Shown: positions 31,915-41,796, counted from the first letter of the stretch. The stretch: 50,446 nt of DNA from Verrucomicrobiota bacterium (GCA_022710935.1 JAKLFY010000047.1:1-50446), one strand, 5' to 3'. Notes: generated by a model not told the origin, from the sequence alone. Made by a program: numbers and translations.

Positions 31915-34900
31915 GGCTTGCGGAGGTCCAGGCACACCACCTGGCCGGCGGCATTGCGGACAAACAGCAGACCGTGGGACAAGACGGGGGTCGTCCAGCA
32001 GCGCCCCTCCAGTACCTGTGCCTGAGCCAGCGGCTGATAGCCCTGCGGACTCGCCTCGGCCACCACCAGCTTGCCCGTCTCGCTGAGCAGGATCAGTCGG
32101 TTCGAGGCGACGATCAGCGAGCCATTGCGAACATCTCGCGTGGTCCACTGCTCCTCACCTGTTTCCCAGGAGAGGCACGACAGATGCGTGTCGTTGAAAC
32201 CGTACAAATGACCCCGCCAAAGGACGGCCGTATTGATCGTGCTCTTGAGGTTTTTGTTGCGCCAACACTCCCGCGGCGGCGTCACCGAAATGTCGAACAG
32301 CGCACAGCCCACGCCGTTGCCCGACGACACGAACACTTTCCCGTCATGAACGATGGGGTCGGCGGCGTTCAGGTCCCACAGCGTCTTCCAGGGGATACTC
32401 CAAAGCTGTCGCCCGGAGCTTCGGTCCACACCGTAGACTGCCTGCCCTGAGAAGAATGCGAGCGCTTGGCCTGCGGGGGTCTCGAAGGGGACGGGGGACG
32501 AATAGCCAGGATGACCGGCAGCGCTCTCCCAAACCATGGCCCCGTCCTCCTTGTTGAACGCCATGCCCGACTCTCCCAAGTTCAGGAACAAGCGATCCCC
32601 CAACACCAAAGGCGAACTGGCGTAGCGCCACGTGTTTCTCCAGTCTCCCTCCCGGTAGGGCCAGGGGCTGAACTTCTTCGACCAAACCACGGTGCCATCG
32701 TGGGCGTTCAGGCAGAAGAGATCACCGCCTTTGCTGAAGGTGTACACACGCTGGCCATCCACCGCGGGCGTGGCACTGGGCCCCCCTTCATAGGAAAGCG
32801 GCTGCAACTCGCACGGATACGTGTGCCGCCACCGAACAGTCCCCGTGTCCGCTGCCAGACAAGAGACGGTGTCCTGGTCCTCCGTGTTGCCCAGGGTGTA
32901 GACCCGCCCGTCGGCAACCGCGAAAGACGAAAAGCCTTTGCCAACCGACGCCCGCCACAGGACCGCCGGATCGCCAAGACCCCGCGGCCATCCCCACGCT
33001 TCCTCGCGCGAGACACCGTTGCGCTCCGGGCCTCGCCAGCAAGGCCAGTCGTGTCGTTCCTCTGACCAAGCGGGCTTCCGATTCTGCGCGAACCAGTGCC
33101 GCAACAAACGCTGGCGGTTCGTCGGCTCAGCGCTCGGCTTGGTGTTGCTGCGATCCGAACCGTGCTCGACGCTCCAGCCGCTCCATTCCCGAAAGGCGTG
33201 GTAGCTCCAGTCCCAACCGTGCGCCTCGAATATCTCGATCAGGTCCTTGAGGTAGCGATAGGCGCTCTCGTCGGGGGCCCAACGAATGGCGCTGAACTCC
33301 CCAATGTAGATATGCACGCCGTAAGCCCGCTGGAAGTCAATGACTGGCTGCATCGCCGCTTCCAGTTGCGCCTTGTCCCACTGTTTCCCTTCGATCACCC
33401 CGGGGTAGCGATAGGCGGGACCTGAGCCATACACCCCCTGGTGGGTGAAGGCGTGCGGCAGGTACATGTGAACGCTGTAGACCACATTCGAGATCGGCAA
33501 GGGCACCAGATCATTGAGCCCGCTGGGGCCTCCCCACGAAGCCGGCTCAACAAGGATCGTCCGCGCCGGGTCGATCGCCCGGACTGCCCGAGCCGCCCGC
33601 TCGGCCAAACCCTGCCAGTCGTCACACTCGTCCGCGACGGAGTCTTCAACCGGCTCGTTGACGAGGTCGTAGCCCCAAATGGGCTGTGCGCCCTTGTAGC
33701 GCGCCGCAATGCGCTGCCAGACCTGGACAAACTTCGCCTGACAGGCCGGATCGGTGAAGAGCCGATCGTCCGAGCCCACATAGCCCCCTGAGGTCCCCTT
33801 GCCCCCGGGAGGCGAATGGAGGTCGACCACCACGTAAAGGCCGATCTCCCGACAAAGCGGCAACGCCGCATCGAGCTTCTTCAATTCACCCTCGAGCCAA
33901 GCGTCGTAATCCTCGAGGCTCGACGGTTGGCCGGCGCGACCGCGCCGGATGAGTTGCCAGCGAATGAGGTTCGCATTCCACTCCCGACCGAGGACCCGCA
34001 GCCCGGCGGCGTCGATGTCCGGACTGATCATTGCACCGCGCAATCGGGGCAGGTCGTGACCGGTGAATGGTGGACCGGCCTGAAAGAAGACATGACCGCG
34101 TGGCCTCAACGTAGGCGCCTCGGCGGCCAGTGGGATCGGCGACTTGCCCGGATCGGCCTCGATACCGTGTTCGTTGAACCACGGGAAGAGGTCCCGGCCC
34201 AGGGCGACGCTGAGCACGGCCACCGTGGCATGGACATCGTACTTCTGAATCTTGTCCGGCGTTGCCAGCCGGCGTTTGGCCTGGAAGTAGCGGGCGACGA
34301 CGTCCGGGTGCTCCTGGCGCAACTGCTCGAAGATCCAGAAGGTCTTGCCCCAGTGGATGCCGTTGGCCTCGCCCGCGCGCAACTCCCGGGCGCCGGCGCG
34401 GCCTTTGCCCTCGAGATCGTAGAGCGTCATGGTGGAATCGAGCCGGGTCGCGCGCGCGATCGTGTCCCGGATGCGCCGCTGGGCTTCGGCCTCGTGCCCC
34501 ATGTCGATCATGACCAGATTGCCGATGTAGGTGGCGATCGGTTCGTTCCAGATCTCCGCAAACGGCAGGACCCACGAGTGAACCGACTCGTGCGTGATGA
34601 ATTCGATCATGCTGTCCTCGCGGTCCGGAAAGCCTCCCCAGAACGCCGCCAGCCCCAGGGTCCGACCAGAGGAGAAGCCGCCGCCGCCCGTCGCCAGCAA
34701 CACAATCTCGGAGGCCATACCCTCGGAAAGCGGGACGCCCATGCGTTGCTCGATCACGGGCCGGCAACGCGCGTAGATGTCCGCCATAGACTTGGCATAG
34801 GGCTTGAGGTAACTGCTGTAGCGCAAGGTAATTGAGCCCAGGCTCTCGCTGAGCTCCAGCTCGCCCCAACCCCGGCCCCGAAACGGTTTGGCCGGATCAA

Positions 34901-35828
34901 CCCGCTTGCCCGAAGCCACGTCGGCCAGGAGCGGTCGCCACCAGGCGGCATTGATGTTGTCGCTCGCATCCGGGTTGTGGCCGGCCAGCCCCCGCGCGCC
35001 CACCAGCAGCGTTCCTTTGCCCACGGTTCGGCGGGCGAGCATCGGGTTGCCCTGGGCATCCACTACCAGCACGCGCCAGAGGTTTGTTTCCTGCAGGTTC
35101 AAGGTGTCCCCGCCGCCGGCAATCTCTCCCGCGATCGGAGCGGAGGCAGACTGCAGTGGCTTGTGGGCGGGCGGCCCGAAGGTACAGCCGAATTCGCGCG
35201 CCAAGTCGTTCTGCGGTTCGTCCGCAGTCGAACCCAGCAAGACGACACCCCCTCCTTCTTCGAGGAATGCCGTGATCGTGCGGATGTCCTCCGGCACGTA
35301 ACGCAAGTGAGGATCACAGCCCAGCAGGATGAGCAGATTGGCGTTCGCGAAATCATAGTGGAAGAGCGCCCCCCAACTCATCGCCACCGGCTGATCGGGC
35401 AGGTATTGCCGGTGAAACCGCCCATCGGCGTAGAACGTAAATTCATGCCCCAAGTCCACGACGGCATGGATCGGTGCTCGCTCCTGCGCCAGACCCGCCT
35501 GGCTCTGAGCTTTCAGATGGAGGACGGCGCCTCCTTCAAAGGGGGCTTGGAACTGGCGGGTGCCATCCCCGGCGTTCAGGCGTTCGCGCCCCGCTGGTTC
35601 GGACTGGGAGGGATTGATCCACTCGACGAGGTTGTTCCAGGTGTGAGACCCGGTGAGATAGACCGCTCGCAAGGAGCCATCCGGCATTCGAGCGCCATCG
35701 GTGACGACACGCGGGTTTTCCGGATGGATGCGCAGTGGTCCCGCAGGTGGTGCAGCCGCCGACAGAAAGGCGGGAAAACACAGTGCAAGACCCAGGACCC
35801 AGTGACTTCGCAGCTTCAGCACAGACAT
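31911..35828 (-). CDS. Exported three-domain protein: M60-like metallopeptidase, GH5 glycosidase, PQQ propeller
   Basis: A single open frame of 1305 codons. After a signal peptide (HWVLGLALCFPAFLSAAA) the first ~590 residues contain a Rossmann-like segment (LLILLGCDPHLRYVPEDIRT) and a gluzincin-type zinc site HESVH (H413-H417) with a downstream Glu in IWNEPIATYIG, as in M60-like peptidases. Residues ~600-910 are a GH5 cellulase-fold domain with acid/base E725 (DLVNEPVED) and nucleophile E844 (IYIGEFSAIRW). Residues ~925-1305 form a PQQ-type beta-propeller beginning DWPCWRGPERNGVS. No frameshift or stop separates the parts. Start at 35828; the frame extends upstream but looks non-coding. The coupled GNAT gene follows. 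I know no family with this arrangement. Confidence 0.83.
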   Translation of the reverse strand: MSVLKLRSHWVLGLALCFPAFLSAAAPPAGPLRIHPENPRVVTDGARMPDGSLRAVYLTGSHTWNNLVEWINPSQSEPAGRERLNAGDGTRQFQAPFEGGAVLHLKAQSQAGLAQERAPIHAVVDLGHEFTFYADGRFHRQYLPDQPVAMSWGALFHYDFANANLLILLGCDPHLRYVPEDIRTITAFLEEGGGVVLLGSTADEPQNDLAREFGCTFGPPAHKPLQSASAPIAGEIAGGGDTLNLQETNLWRVLVVDAQGNPMLARRTVGKGTLLVGARGLAGHNPDASDNINAAWWRPLLADVASGKRVDPAKPFRGRGWGELELSESLGSITLRYSSYLKPYAKSMADIYARCRPVIEQRMGVPLSEGMASEIVLLATGGGGFSSGRTLGLAAFWGGFPDREDSMIEFITHESVHSWVLPFAEIWNEPIATYIGNLVMIDMGHEAEAQRRIRDTIARATRLDSTMTLYDLEGKGRAGARELRAGEANGIHWGKTFWIFEQLRQEHPDVVARYFQAKRRLATPDKIQKYDVHATVAVLSVALGRDLFPWFNEHGIEADPGKSPIPLAAEAPTLRPRGHVFFQAGPPFTGHDLPRLRGAMISPDIDAAGLRVLGREWNANLIRWQLIRRGRAGQPSSLEDYDAWLEGELKKLDAALPLCREIGLYVVVDLHSPPGGKGTSGGYVGSDDRLFTDPACQAKFVQVWQRIAARYKGAQPIWGYDLVNEPVEDSVADECDDWQGLAERAARAVRAIDPARTILVEPASWGGPSGLNDLVPLPISNVVYSVHMYLPHAFTHQGVYGSGPAYRYPGVIEGKQWDKAQLEAAMQPVIDFQRAYGVHIYIGEFSAIRWAPDESAYRYLKDLIEIFEAHGWDWSYHAFREWSGWSVEHGSDRSNTKPSAEPTNRQRLLRHWFAQNRKPAWSEERHDWPCWRGPERNGVSREEAWGWPRGLGDPAVLWRASVGKGFSSFAVADGRVYTLGNTEDQDTVSCLAADTGTVRWRHTYPCELQPLSYEGGPSATPAVDGQRVYTFSKGGDLFCLNAHDGTVVWSKKFSPWPYREGDWRNTWRYASSPLVLGDRLFLNLGESGMAFNKEDGAMVWESAAGHPGYSSPVPFETPAGQALAFFSGQAVYGVDRSSGRQLWSIPWKTLWDLNAADPIVHDGKVFVSSGNGVGCALFDISVTPPRECWRNKNLKSTINTAVLWRGHLYGFNDTHLSCLSWETGEEQWTTRDVRNGSLIVASNRLILLSETGKLVVAEASPQGYQPLAQAQVLEGRCWTTPVLSHGLLFVRNAAGQVVCLDLRKP

Positions 35829-36209
35829 GGCCCGATGGTGAGGCCATTTGGCGGTAGATGCACAGGAGGAAATCGCGGACACAGCCCGCCGCCGGCCCGC
35901 GCCGTGCTCCTCAGCGCCTGCTTGGCCCAAACCACAGCCGCCGCCAGTTCGCCGGCCGCCGCCGATCTGTGGAGCCTCGCCCGTCAACAATCCGGCGTTC
36001 ACCGCTTCTCGACGCTGTTTACGGCGCAGGACGTACGGGGCCGGTTGGCGAACGAGAACTTCAACGACCAACCGGCGGAGGTGGAGCTGAAGGGGCGGAA
36101 ACTGGAGGTGGAAGCGCGCGGATGGCAGAAGATGTGGGCCGGTCCGTAGTCTGGGGCAATCTCCGCTGCGCCTTGTGCGGCGGGCGATGTTCCACCATGC
36201 TCGCTCGCC
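35829..36209 (+). pseudogene. Fragment of a secreted protein between divergent genes
   Basis: On the plus strand, 35905-36149 reads VLLSACLAQTTAAASSPAAA and then DLWSLARQQSGVHRFSTLFT AQDVRG before stopping, like a signal-peptide tail followed by the start of a secreted protein. No start codon in this frame precedes it sensibly and it ends after about 80 codons. I take it as a broken gene end. Nothing else is recognised in the gap. Confidence 0.35.
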
Positions 36210-37730
36210 ATGAAACAACACGCGAACGATTCGCTCTTATCCGCGCCGCGTCCTGACCGCACCTCTCTTCCGGCGATGGAATGGGCCGACGGGCCGACCA
36301 AGAGCTTCGATGCTGGCTCCGGCCCGGGAATCGGCAGAGGCGCCTCGCGATCGAAGCGTTATGGGCTGAGGCGGGAGCTTCCGCGTTTATTTCATGGTTG
36401 TCTGATTTGGATCGCATTGGCCTGCCATTCATTGGGCGGGCAGCCACCTCTGCCCGAGCCCAGAATGACGTTCCTCGACAACGGCGAGGTGCGCATCGGC
36501 ATGGACCTGGCCTTGGGCGGAGCCGTCACGCACATCTCCTCGAAGGATCACCCGGGCAATCTCATCAACAGCGCGGACCTGGGGCGGCAAATCCAGATGT
36601 CCCACTACTCCGGGCCGTGGCCGTTTGTCGTTGGCGACTCGAAGCCCAATCCGGCATGGGCCGGGCTGGGCTGGAACCCGATCCAAACGGGCGACTGCTA
36701 CATGAACCCCTCGAAGGTCGTCGAGCACCGCAACACCGGCCTGGAACTCTACGTCAAGTGCATCCCCATGCAGTGGCCGCTCGACAACGTGCCGGGCGAC
36801 TGCACGTTCGAAACCTGGACCTCGCTGGACGGCCCGGTCATTCACATGCGCTATCGCTGCACCAACCAGCGCGCCGACCAGACGCGGTACCGTCCTTGCC
36901 CGCAGGAACTGCCGGCCGTGTACACCATCTCCAGGCTCTGGCGCCTGATGTCCTATACCGGCAACAAGCCCTTCACCGGCGACGCGCTCACGCACGTCAC
37001 CAACGACTGGCGGAAGCCCTGGCCCTGGACGCGATTCGTGGCCACCGAACGCTGGGCCGCGCTGGTGGACGACACGGGATGGGGGCTGGGCGTCTTCAAA
37101 GACGACGGTGGCGAGTTCCACGGGGGTATTCATGGCGACGCGCGTTCGGACGACCCGAAGCATGGCTCGACCGCCTATGTGGCCCCGATCCACGTGGAGA
37201 ACTTCGATCACAACATTGTCTACGAACACCGGACCGACTTCATGATCGGCCAACTCGCGGACATCCGCCGACACTTCAATGGAGCCGCCACCAAGACGGC
37301 CCCGGCCTGGCATTTCGTGAGTGACCGGCAACACTGGGTTGTGCGCGACGCCACGGATCAGGGCTTCCCGCTGAAAGGCGAGTGGCGAATCAAGTTCGGT
37401 GCTCGTCCACCGCGCCTGGAGAGCCCGACCCAGTCCTGGCGGGCCGAGAGCGCGCCGGCGGTGGATTTGGAGATCGCTTCCACGGGCCAGGCGACAGCGG
37501 CGCGGATTCTCTGGAGACGTCTTGATGATCCCCAGTTCGACGTGCGCAAGAGTCTTCCGTTTGAGCTGAAACCGGACGGCAGGTTCCACACGTACCACCT
37601 CGACCTCGCCTCCTCGCCCGAGTACCGCGGTCTGATGATCGGTCTGGCGATTGAACCCGTGAGCGTTCCCCGCCCCGACGAAGAGATCGCCATCAAGTCG
37701 ATCGTGATGTCGGCGGTTCAGGGCCGGTAA
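36210..37730 (+). CDS. Secreted protein of unknown function
   Basis: A 506-residue protein. A hydrophobic, signal-like segment (FHGCLIWIALACHSLGG) lies unusually deep, at about residues 61-77, after a low-complexity N-terminus, so the true start may differ from the ATG at 36210 (another ATG is at 36276). The mature part is confident coding sequence: VRIGMDLALGGAVTHISSKD, NLINSADLGRQIQMSHYSGP, CTFETWTSLDGPVIHMRYRC, RFVATERWAALVDDTGWGLG. A C-terminal ~130 residues (LEIASTGQATAARILWRRLD) look like a galactose-binding beta-sandwich. The first part may be a beta-jelly-roll sugar-active domain, but I cannot name a family. A GH16 remnant follows directly. Confidence 0.72.
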   Translation: MKQHANDSLLSAPRPDRTSLPAMEWADGPTKSFDAGSGPGIGRGASRSKRYGLRRELPRLFHGCLIWIALACHSLGGQPPLPEPRMTFLDNGEVRIGMDLALGGAVTHISSKDHPGNLINSADLGRQIQMSHYSGPWPFVVGDSKPNPAWAGLGWNPIQTGDCYMNPSKVVEHRNTGLELYVKCIPMQWPLDNVPGDCTFETWTSLDGPVIHMRYRCTNQRADQTRYRPCPQELPAVYTISRLWRLMSYTGNKPFTGDALTHVTNDWRKPWPWTRFVATERWAALVDDTGWGLGVFKDDGGEFHGGIHGDARSDDPKHGSTAYVAPIHVENFDHNIVYEHRTDFMIGQLADIRRHFNGAATKTAPAWHFVSDRQHWVVRDATDQGFPLKGEWRIKFGARPPRLESPTQSWRAESAPAVDLEIASTGQATAARILWRRLDDPQFDVRKSLPFELKPDGRFHTYHLDLASSPEYRGLMIGLAIEPVSVPRPDEEIAIKSIVMSAVQGR

Positions 37731-37762
37731 CTCGGTGAGCCCAGGCTCGACCCGTCCCGCCG

Positions 37763-38043
37763 AAGATGTCGAAATGCGAGGAGCGCAACACTCATTGGGA
37801 CCAACCGCTGGCACTCTGCTTCGATAGCGAGACGTTCGCCGGTTGGTTTGGCCTGCCCAAGGACGACGCGCTCCCGGCCACGTTCAGCATCGACTACATC
37901 CGCACCTGGAAACGCGAGGTGCGGCAGACCGAATCCGGCCCCAAGACATCGCCGGCGTCAGCGTGTGCTTTGGCGCGTGGCTCTACCCGGCTCATGCGGC
38001 CGAACCGCACACCGTTGAAATCGAGGCGATCGAAGTCGAATAG
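37763..38043 (+). pseudogene. C-terminal remnant of a GH16 glycosidase
   Basis: About 50 codons read NTHWDQPLALCFDSETFAGW, then FGLPKDDALPATFSIDYIRTWKRE, the end of a GH16 endo-hydrolase (agarase/carrageenase/porphyranase type: ..QPL.LCFDSETM.EWFGLP...STF.IDYVR.WK). The catalytic ExDxxE region is missing. After a frameshift a short beta-sandwich-like tail (DIAGVSVCFGAWLYPAH, EIEAIEVE) follows to 38043. Both are broken pieces. The 37731-38124 gap holds nothing else. Confidence 0.65.
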
Positions 38044-38124
38044 ACCTGGAAAGGCACTCTTCCTGAGCGTACCGGTTGAGCGGTGCCTGCAAAGCAGCGA
38101 TCACCGCTGGGAAGCCTTGCGTGA

Positions 38125-39255
38125 TCAGGGAGCCGCTTGGGCCCGTTCGGACGCGAGCGCCCAATAGATGGCGGCTTGCAGCACGCCGCTGGCGGGCAGA
38201 ATGAGAACATCGTACCCCGGCACGCGGACGCAAGCGTCTGTCAACGGCCAACCAAGGTCCAGGTACACGATGTTGCTGGCGGGCTGCGGCGGTTGAACCG
38301 GCTGCACGGTCGTGTAGACCAGCTTCGCTCCCGATGCGCTGGCCCAGTCCACGAGTTTGCGCGGGGCGTATTGATAGCCGAGGTACAGAACAAACTCCGG
38401 AGGCCGAGCCGCATCGACCAGGACCTTGTCTTCCCAGACCGGGGCTGGCTCGAACCTGCCGCAAGGGATCGTGCGCGGGTCCTCTGCATGCCGCGGGAAC
38501 ATGTGGCCGGTGACCAGGATGGTGGTCGAGTTCGAGGAAGCCCGCTGCCACCACTGAGCGGCCTGGGCGATCTGGGGCATTTGGCTTTGCTGAATGTCAT
38601 CGAGCATCCGTTTGATCTGGGCCAGGTACTCTCGCCCGAGGACGCCGGGGCCGACGGGCTGAATGGTCAAATCGTCATGAAATCGCTTCCCCTGGTATTT
38701 CTTTCCGCGTTCGGGGCCGCCCGGCAGGCCGTAGCTCTGATAGAGCACAGGCATCTTGCCTCGCCGCGTGCAGGCGGCGACGAACTCCCCGGTCCAGATC
38801 CACAGGTCACTGACGTTGGCGACGGTATCGAGAGGGAAACGATCCGCAAAGACGCCCGCGGGCGAATGGAATGCCACCACTCTTGGACCCTTCTCTTCCC
38901 ATTGAGTGATCTTGTCGGAATCACTCTCAACCAGTCGACCCGGCACGGCGAACAGGATGACATCGCGGTTGGTCGCCGACCGCTCGCCCAACGGGGCGAT
39001 GGACAGCAAGCCCCCGGCGCGCCCGCAAGCCTCGGCAATGAAGTCCCCCTGCCGGCCCGCCGCCCAGAGGTTGCCTCCAGCCAGGAAATCCCCAGCCGCT
39101 CGCTCCGCGGACTGAGTGATCGCGGGCATATCTGTGCCCGCACGGCGGAGGGCTTCTTGCAGGCGGGACAAATAGGATCCCCCCCCGGCGTCGGCGGCCA
39201 GGATCCAGCGTAAACTGCAGATTGTGCAGATGATGAGTGCAGGGATTCTGCTCAT
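38125..39255 (-). CDS. Exported SIS-like (sugar isomerase fold) protein
   Basis: A 376-residue protein with a signal peptide (MSRIPALIICTICSLRWILA-AD). Two Rossmann-like halves can be seen: FLAGGNLWAAGRQGDFIAEA with VILFAVPGR and then VAFHSP in the first, and STTILVTGHMFPRHAED with EFVLYLGYQYAPRKLVDWAS and ASGAKLVYTTVQ in the second. This pattern suggests tandem SIS-type folds, normally cytoplasmic phosphosugar isomerases or binding proteins, so an exported version is odd. The assignment is by fold pattern only. ATG at 39255; the longer frame to 39429 is non-coding in appearance. No operon partner is visible. Confidence 0.65.
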   Translation of the reverse strand: MSRIPALIICTICSLRWILAADAGGGSYLSRLQEALRRAGTDMPAITQSAERAAGDFLAGGNLWAAGRQGDFIAEACGRAGGLLSIAPLGERSATNRDVILFAVPGRLVESDSDKITQWEEKGPRVVAFHSPAGVFADRFPLDTVANVSDLWIWTGEFVAACTRRGKMPVLYQSYGLPGGPERGKKYQGKRFHDDLTIQPVGPGVLGREYLAQIKRMLDDIQQSQMPQIAQAAQWWQRASSNSTTILVTGHMFPRHAEDPRTIPCGRFEPAPVWEDKVLVDAARPPEFVLYLGYQYAPRKLVDWASASGAKLVYTTVQPVQPPQPASNIVYLDLGWPLTDACVRVPGYDVLILPASGVLQAAIYWALASERAQAAP

Positions 39256-39457
39256 TTTCTTCTGTGTCGGTACAGGGTCTGTCAACCGGTGCTTGCGATT
39301 ATCGACGAAACGTGGGCTCGAGTCCAATCCAGGATGCGCGCTGCGGTAGAATCCTTGAAACCCCAAACGTGGTGCAGTCAAGTCAAGTTCTGGCCCCTCT
39401 CCCTCACTGGCTGATGAGCCGGCGCGCAAGGGTTGTGTTGCGAAGTCGAGGAGTAAA

Positions 39458-39760
39458 TTGTCAACTATTCAGATGCGACCCCATGGCTTTCTCGATGGCG
39501 CAACCAACCGAACCTACGAGTTCATTTCGGCGACAGCGAGCGATGACGGCTACTACGATGTGATCGTCGAGGATGCCCTGGGCGGGCGTCAACTCAGCCA
39601 TCTGGCGCACGTGCGGGTCGAATCCATCGCCAATCCGTTGGCGATCGAAGGCTGGGAAGCCACCGCCTGCGCTGCCAACCTCGGGGGCTTGCACCTGGCC
39701 TCGCGCCTCGCGCAATCCAGTCGCCCCGCGGAACCGGACGATATCCTCGTCCCAGCATGA
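39458..39760 (+). pseudogene. Ig-like domain remnant
   Basis: A 100-codon frame from a TTG encodes ATNRTYEFISATASDDGYYD, then VIVEDALGGRQLSHLAHVRVE, the second half of a bacterial immunoglobulin-like repeat (YT.PNVTAADAGSYTVVVSNA.G...S..A.L.V). The sequence after it (PLAIEGWEATACAANLGG) is not recognisable. It is probably a fragment of a large adhesin-like secreted protein. The rest of the 39256-39784 gap shows nothing. Confidence 0.45.
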
Positions 39761-39784
39761 CATCTGCGCTCTGGGAGGGAGAGG

Positions 39785-40546
39785 TCAGGGCAAGAGCAGG
39801 ATATCAGGGCGCAGCCGCCCGATGACTTGCGCTGGCAACCGCGCGTCGATCGAGCCGGCGAGTGGCGGCTCGGATGCCACATGGCCGTCGCAGAACACGA
39901 CGTTTGCGCGACGGGCATGGCGGAAGTGAACCGTGGGTTCGCTGGCGTTGATGTAATAGAACTCTTCGAGCATCGGATTCTCCGGCGAGGCCGGTGGTTG
40001 AAACGTGTTCACTTGAGCGGCGTCCGCCAGCAGCGCGATCTCGGAGGGACGCGCCAGGTGCGGGATCCGGACCGGGGGCTGCGAGGCCGGGGCGGACAGG
40101 TGGAAGTTGTACCCGTATCCGTAGGCCGCTCCGGACGCCTTGAGCTTGAAGGCGCCCAGCGCGTAGTTCAGGCTCGGACACGTTTCCACGCCCCGTCCGC
40201 CCAGGTATGGGAAGAGCGCGCCTGTCGCCGGATCGAAGTCGCGCTCCCCCTCAGCGCCCCGCCCCAGCCAGCCGAACCAGTACAGATCGCCGCCGTTGGT
40301 TGCGACACCGCGGTAGCGGAATGTGCTTCCGTCGTGGTCGTCCCAGTACATCTGAGCCGCCAGGCTGAGTTGGTGGAGGTTGTTGACGCAGGCCAGGCGC
40401 TGGGCCGCCGCGCGACTGCGGGAGATGGCCGGCAACAACAGCGCCGCCAGAATGCCAACGACGCCCAGCACCACAAGCAACTCGATGAGAGTGAATCCGG
40501 ATGCCGGGTCCCGCGAAGCCTTGTGAAACGCCCGGCTAACCCGCAT
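39785..40546 (-). CDS. Type II secretion/type IV pilin-like pseudopilin
   Basis: A 253-residue prepilin-type protein. The N-terminus is classical: a short charged leader, then the cleavage site [24 protein letters not shown] with Glu5, followed by [20 protein letters not shown] and [13 protein letters not shown], the helix of the Planctomycete/Verrucomicrobial pseudopilins with a large C-terminal domain (DUF1559-like). The domain ends in the [18 protein letters not shown] motif typical of that group. The ATG at 40546 has GGGGTGAG 8 bases upstream. It overlaps the end of the upstream secreted-protein gene by 11 bases, so both form one unit under the cobalamin riboswitch. A prepilin peptidase is not in the window. 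Confidence 0.9.
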   Translation of the reverse strand: MRVSRAFHKASRDPASGFTLIELLVVLGVVGILAALLLPAISRSRAAAQRLACVNNLHQLSLAAQMYWDDHDGSTFRYRGVATNGGDLYWFGWLGRGAEGERDFDPATGALFPYLGGRGVETCPSLNYALGAFKLKASGAAYGYGYNFHLSAPASQPPVRIPHLARPSEIALLADAAQVNTFQPPASPENPMLEEFYYINASEPTVHFRHARRANVVFCDGHVASEPPLAGSIDARLPAQVIGRLRPDILLLP

Positions 40547-41663
40547 GTTTCTCACCCCTTCTGTTCGCGCGGATCCGGTAGAAGGAGCGATCGGAGGCCG
40601 GGTGCGGATCCGTCAGGGCCTGGCGTCGGCCGGTTCCATCACTGGGCCCGTCTATGGCGGCCCAGGTGCGCAGATCGGATGAAGCCTCGAGGGTGTACTC
40701 CCATCCCAACCACCCGGTGAATTCAGCGCGCCACGCGCCCTCGACCCAACCGCCGCGGAAGCGGCGGACTGGCGGCGGCGGCAGTTCGAGCACAATCCGG
40801 TCGATGCGGCCATGTGCCAGAACGGAGCCTGACCAGCCCGGGTCCTGGCCGGCATCGCTGTAACTGCTGATGGCAAGGGCATCGACGGCGAAATCCCCAA
40901 ACGTTTCCGGGATGGTGACCGGATTCAAGGAGAACCTCTGGTCGCCCAACACCATCTCGAATTCCATCCTCCGCGCCGATGCGCGGTAATCCAGCACGAA
41001 GCGGTAGGGGGTGCCGATCTGCAATTCGCAGGCGGGATTGTCCCAAGAGGAGTTGTGACTCGGGTTTGCCCAGGCATTGCTTTCCGATACGATGGCTGCC
41101 GCCACGGTCGTGCCGTAGCCTGACTCGGGGAAGTAATTCCATTCCACCAGATTGGGCGAATCCATCCCGGTGCCGCGCCGGAAACTCGGGTCTGTGGCCT
41201 GAGCCAGGTTCACGAGGCCCAGCGCAAGCTGGAAAGCATACGGTTTGCCCGGCGTCGTCCCAACCGCAATGTCATCGAGTGTGAAGGTGAACTCGATCCG
41301 GAAATCGTCCTCCCGCGTGAGCCATGTGCCGAGGTGGAGGTAGTAATAGCTGTTCGACCGGGCCGAATCCCACGTGACAGCCAGGCATCCGGCGTCGGCG
41401 TCCCAGTGAAATAACGAGCCATCCCCGAAAACCCGCCAGCCGACACCGAACGGGTCGGCTTCGAAGTCCGCCTCGATGCGCAGCGGCGACGGTCCGGCCT
41501 GCGGAACCGGGAGGGCGAACAGCAAACTGGCGGCCAGAAGCAACCCCTGCAAGGGCGCTCGAGCCATGCGCAACCGCAATTGTTTTAACCACGGAGGAGG
41601 GCATATTGCCGCTCCCCGAAGGTGACGTCCAACCTTGTCCACGCGCTCATTTATGCCACACAT
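40536..41663 (-). CDS. Secreted beta-sandwich protein downstream of a cobalamin riboswitch
   Basis: A 375-residue exported protein. A signal peptide ([20 protein letters not shown]) precedes a beta-rich domain ([68 protein letters not shown]) that resembles a LamG/concanavalin-like sandwich. A C-terminal ~70 residues ([20 protein letters not shown]) is the beta module often seen in Verrucomicrobial secreted proteins. I chose the ATG at 41663, which has AAGGGA 5 bases and AGGAG 12 bases upstream; the ATG at 41567 lacks a ribosome site but begins the signal peptide directly. The riboswitch and terminator lie in its leader. It overlaps the pseudopilin gene by 11 bases. The role is unknown; cobalamin capture is a possibility. 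Confidence 0.75.
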   Translation of the reverse strand: MCGINERVDKVGRHLRGAAICPPPWLKQLRLRMARAPLQGLLLAASLLFALPVPQAGPSPLRIEADFEADPFGVGWRVFGDGSLFHWDADAGCLAVTWDSARSNSYYYLHLGTWLTREDDFRIEFTFTLDDIAVGTTPGKPYAFQLALGLVNLAQATDPSFRRGTGMDSPNLVEWNYFPESGYGTTVAAAIVSESNAWANPSHNSSWDNPACELQIGTPYRFVLDYRASARRMEFEMVLGDQRFSLNPVTIPETFGDFAVDALAISSYSDAGQDPGWSGSVLAHGRIDRIVLELPPPPVRRFRGGWVEGAWRAEFTGWLGWEYTLEASSDLRTWAAIDGPSDGTGRRQALTDPHPASDRSFYRIRANRRGEKHAG

Positions 41664-41754
41664 AGCAGTCCCTTTCTCCTGGCCGCCCGACGCCGGGGCC
41701 TGGAACCGCGGCGCCGGTGGGCGATAACCCACCGAGACCAGCGCGGAAGGTGGC

Positions 41755-41796
41755 AAAGCAAAAGCCTTCACCCTCCGCCCAACGGAGAATGAAGGC
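41755..41796 (-). terminator. Leader terminator of the cobalamin riboswitch
   Basis: On the minus strand GCCTTCAT-TCTCCG pairs with CGGAGGG-TGAAGGC around a TTGGG loop, giving a stem of about 14 bp, followed by UUUUGCUUU. It lies between the aptamer and the start codon, where a transcription-terminating expression platform would sit. Confidence 0.75.

Noticed and set aside
35829-36221. N-terminal extension of the three-domain protein
   Set aside because: The 131 extra codons are Arg/Gly-rich and precede a complete signal peptide at 35828, so they are not likely to be translated.
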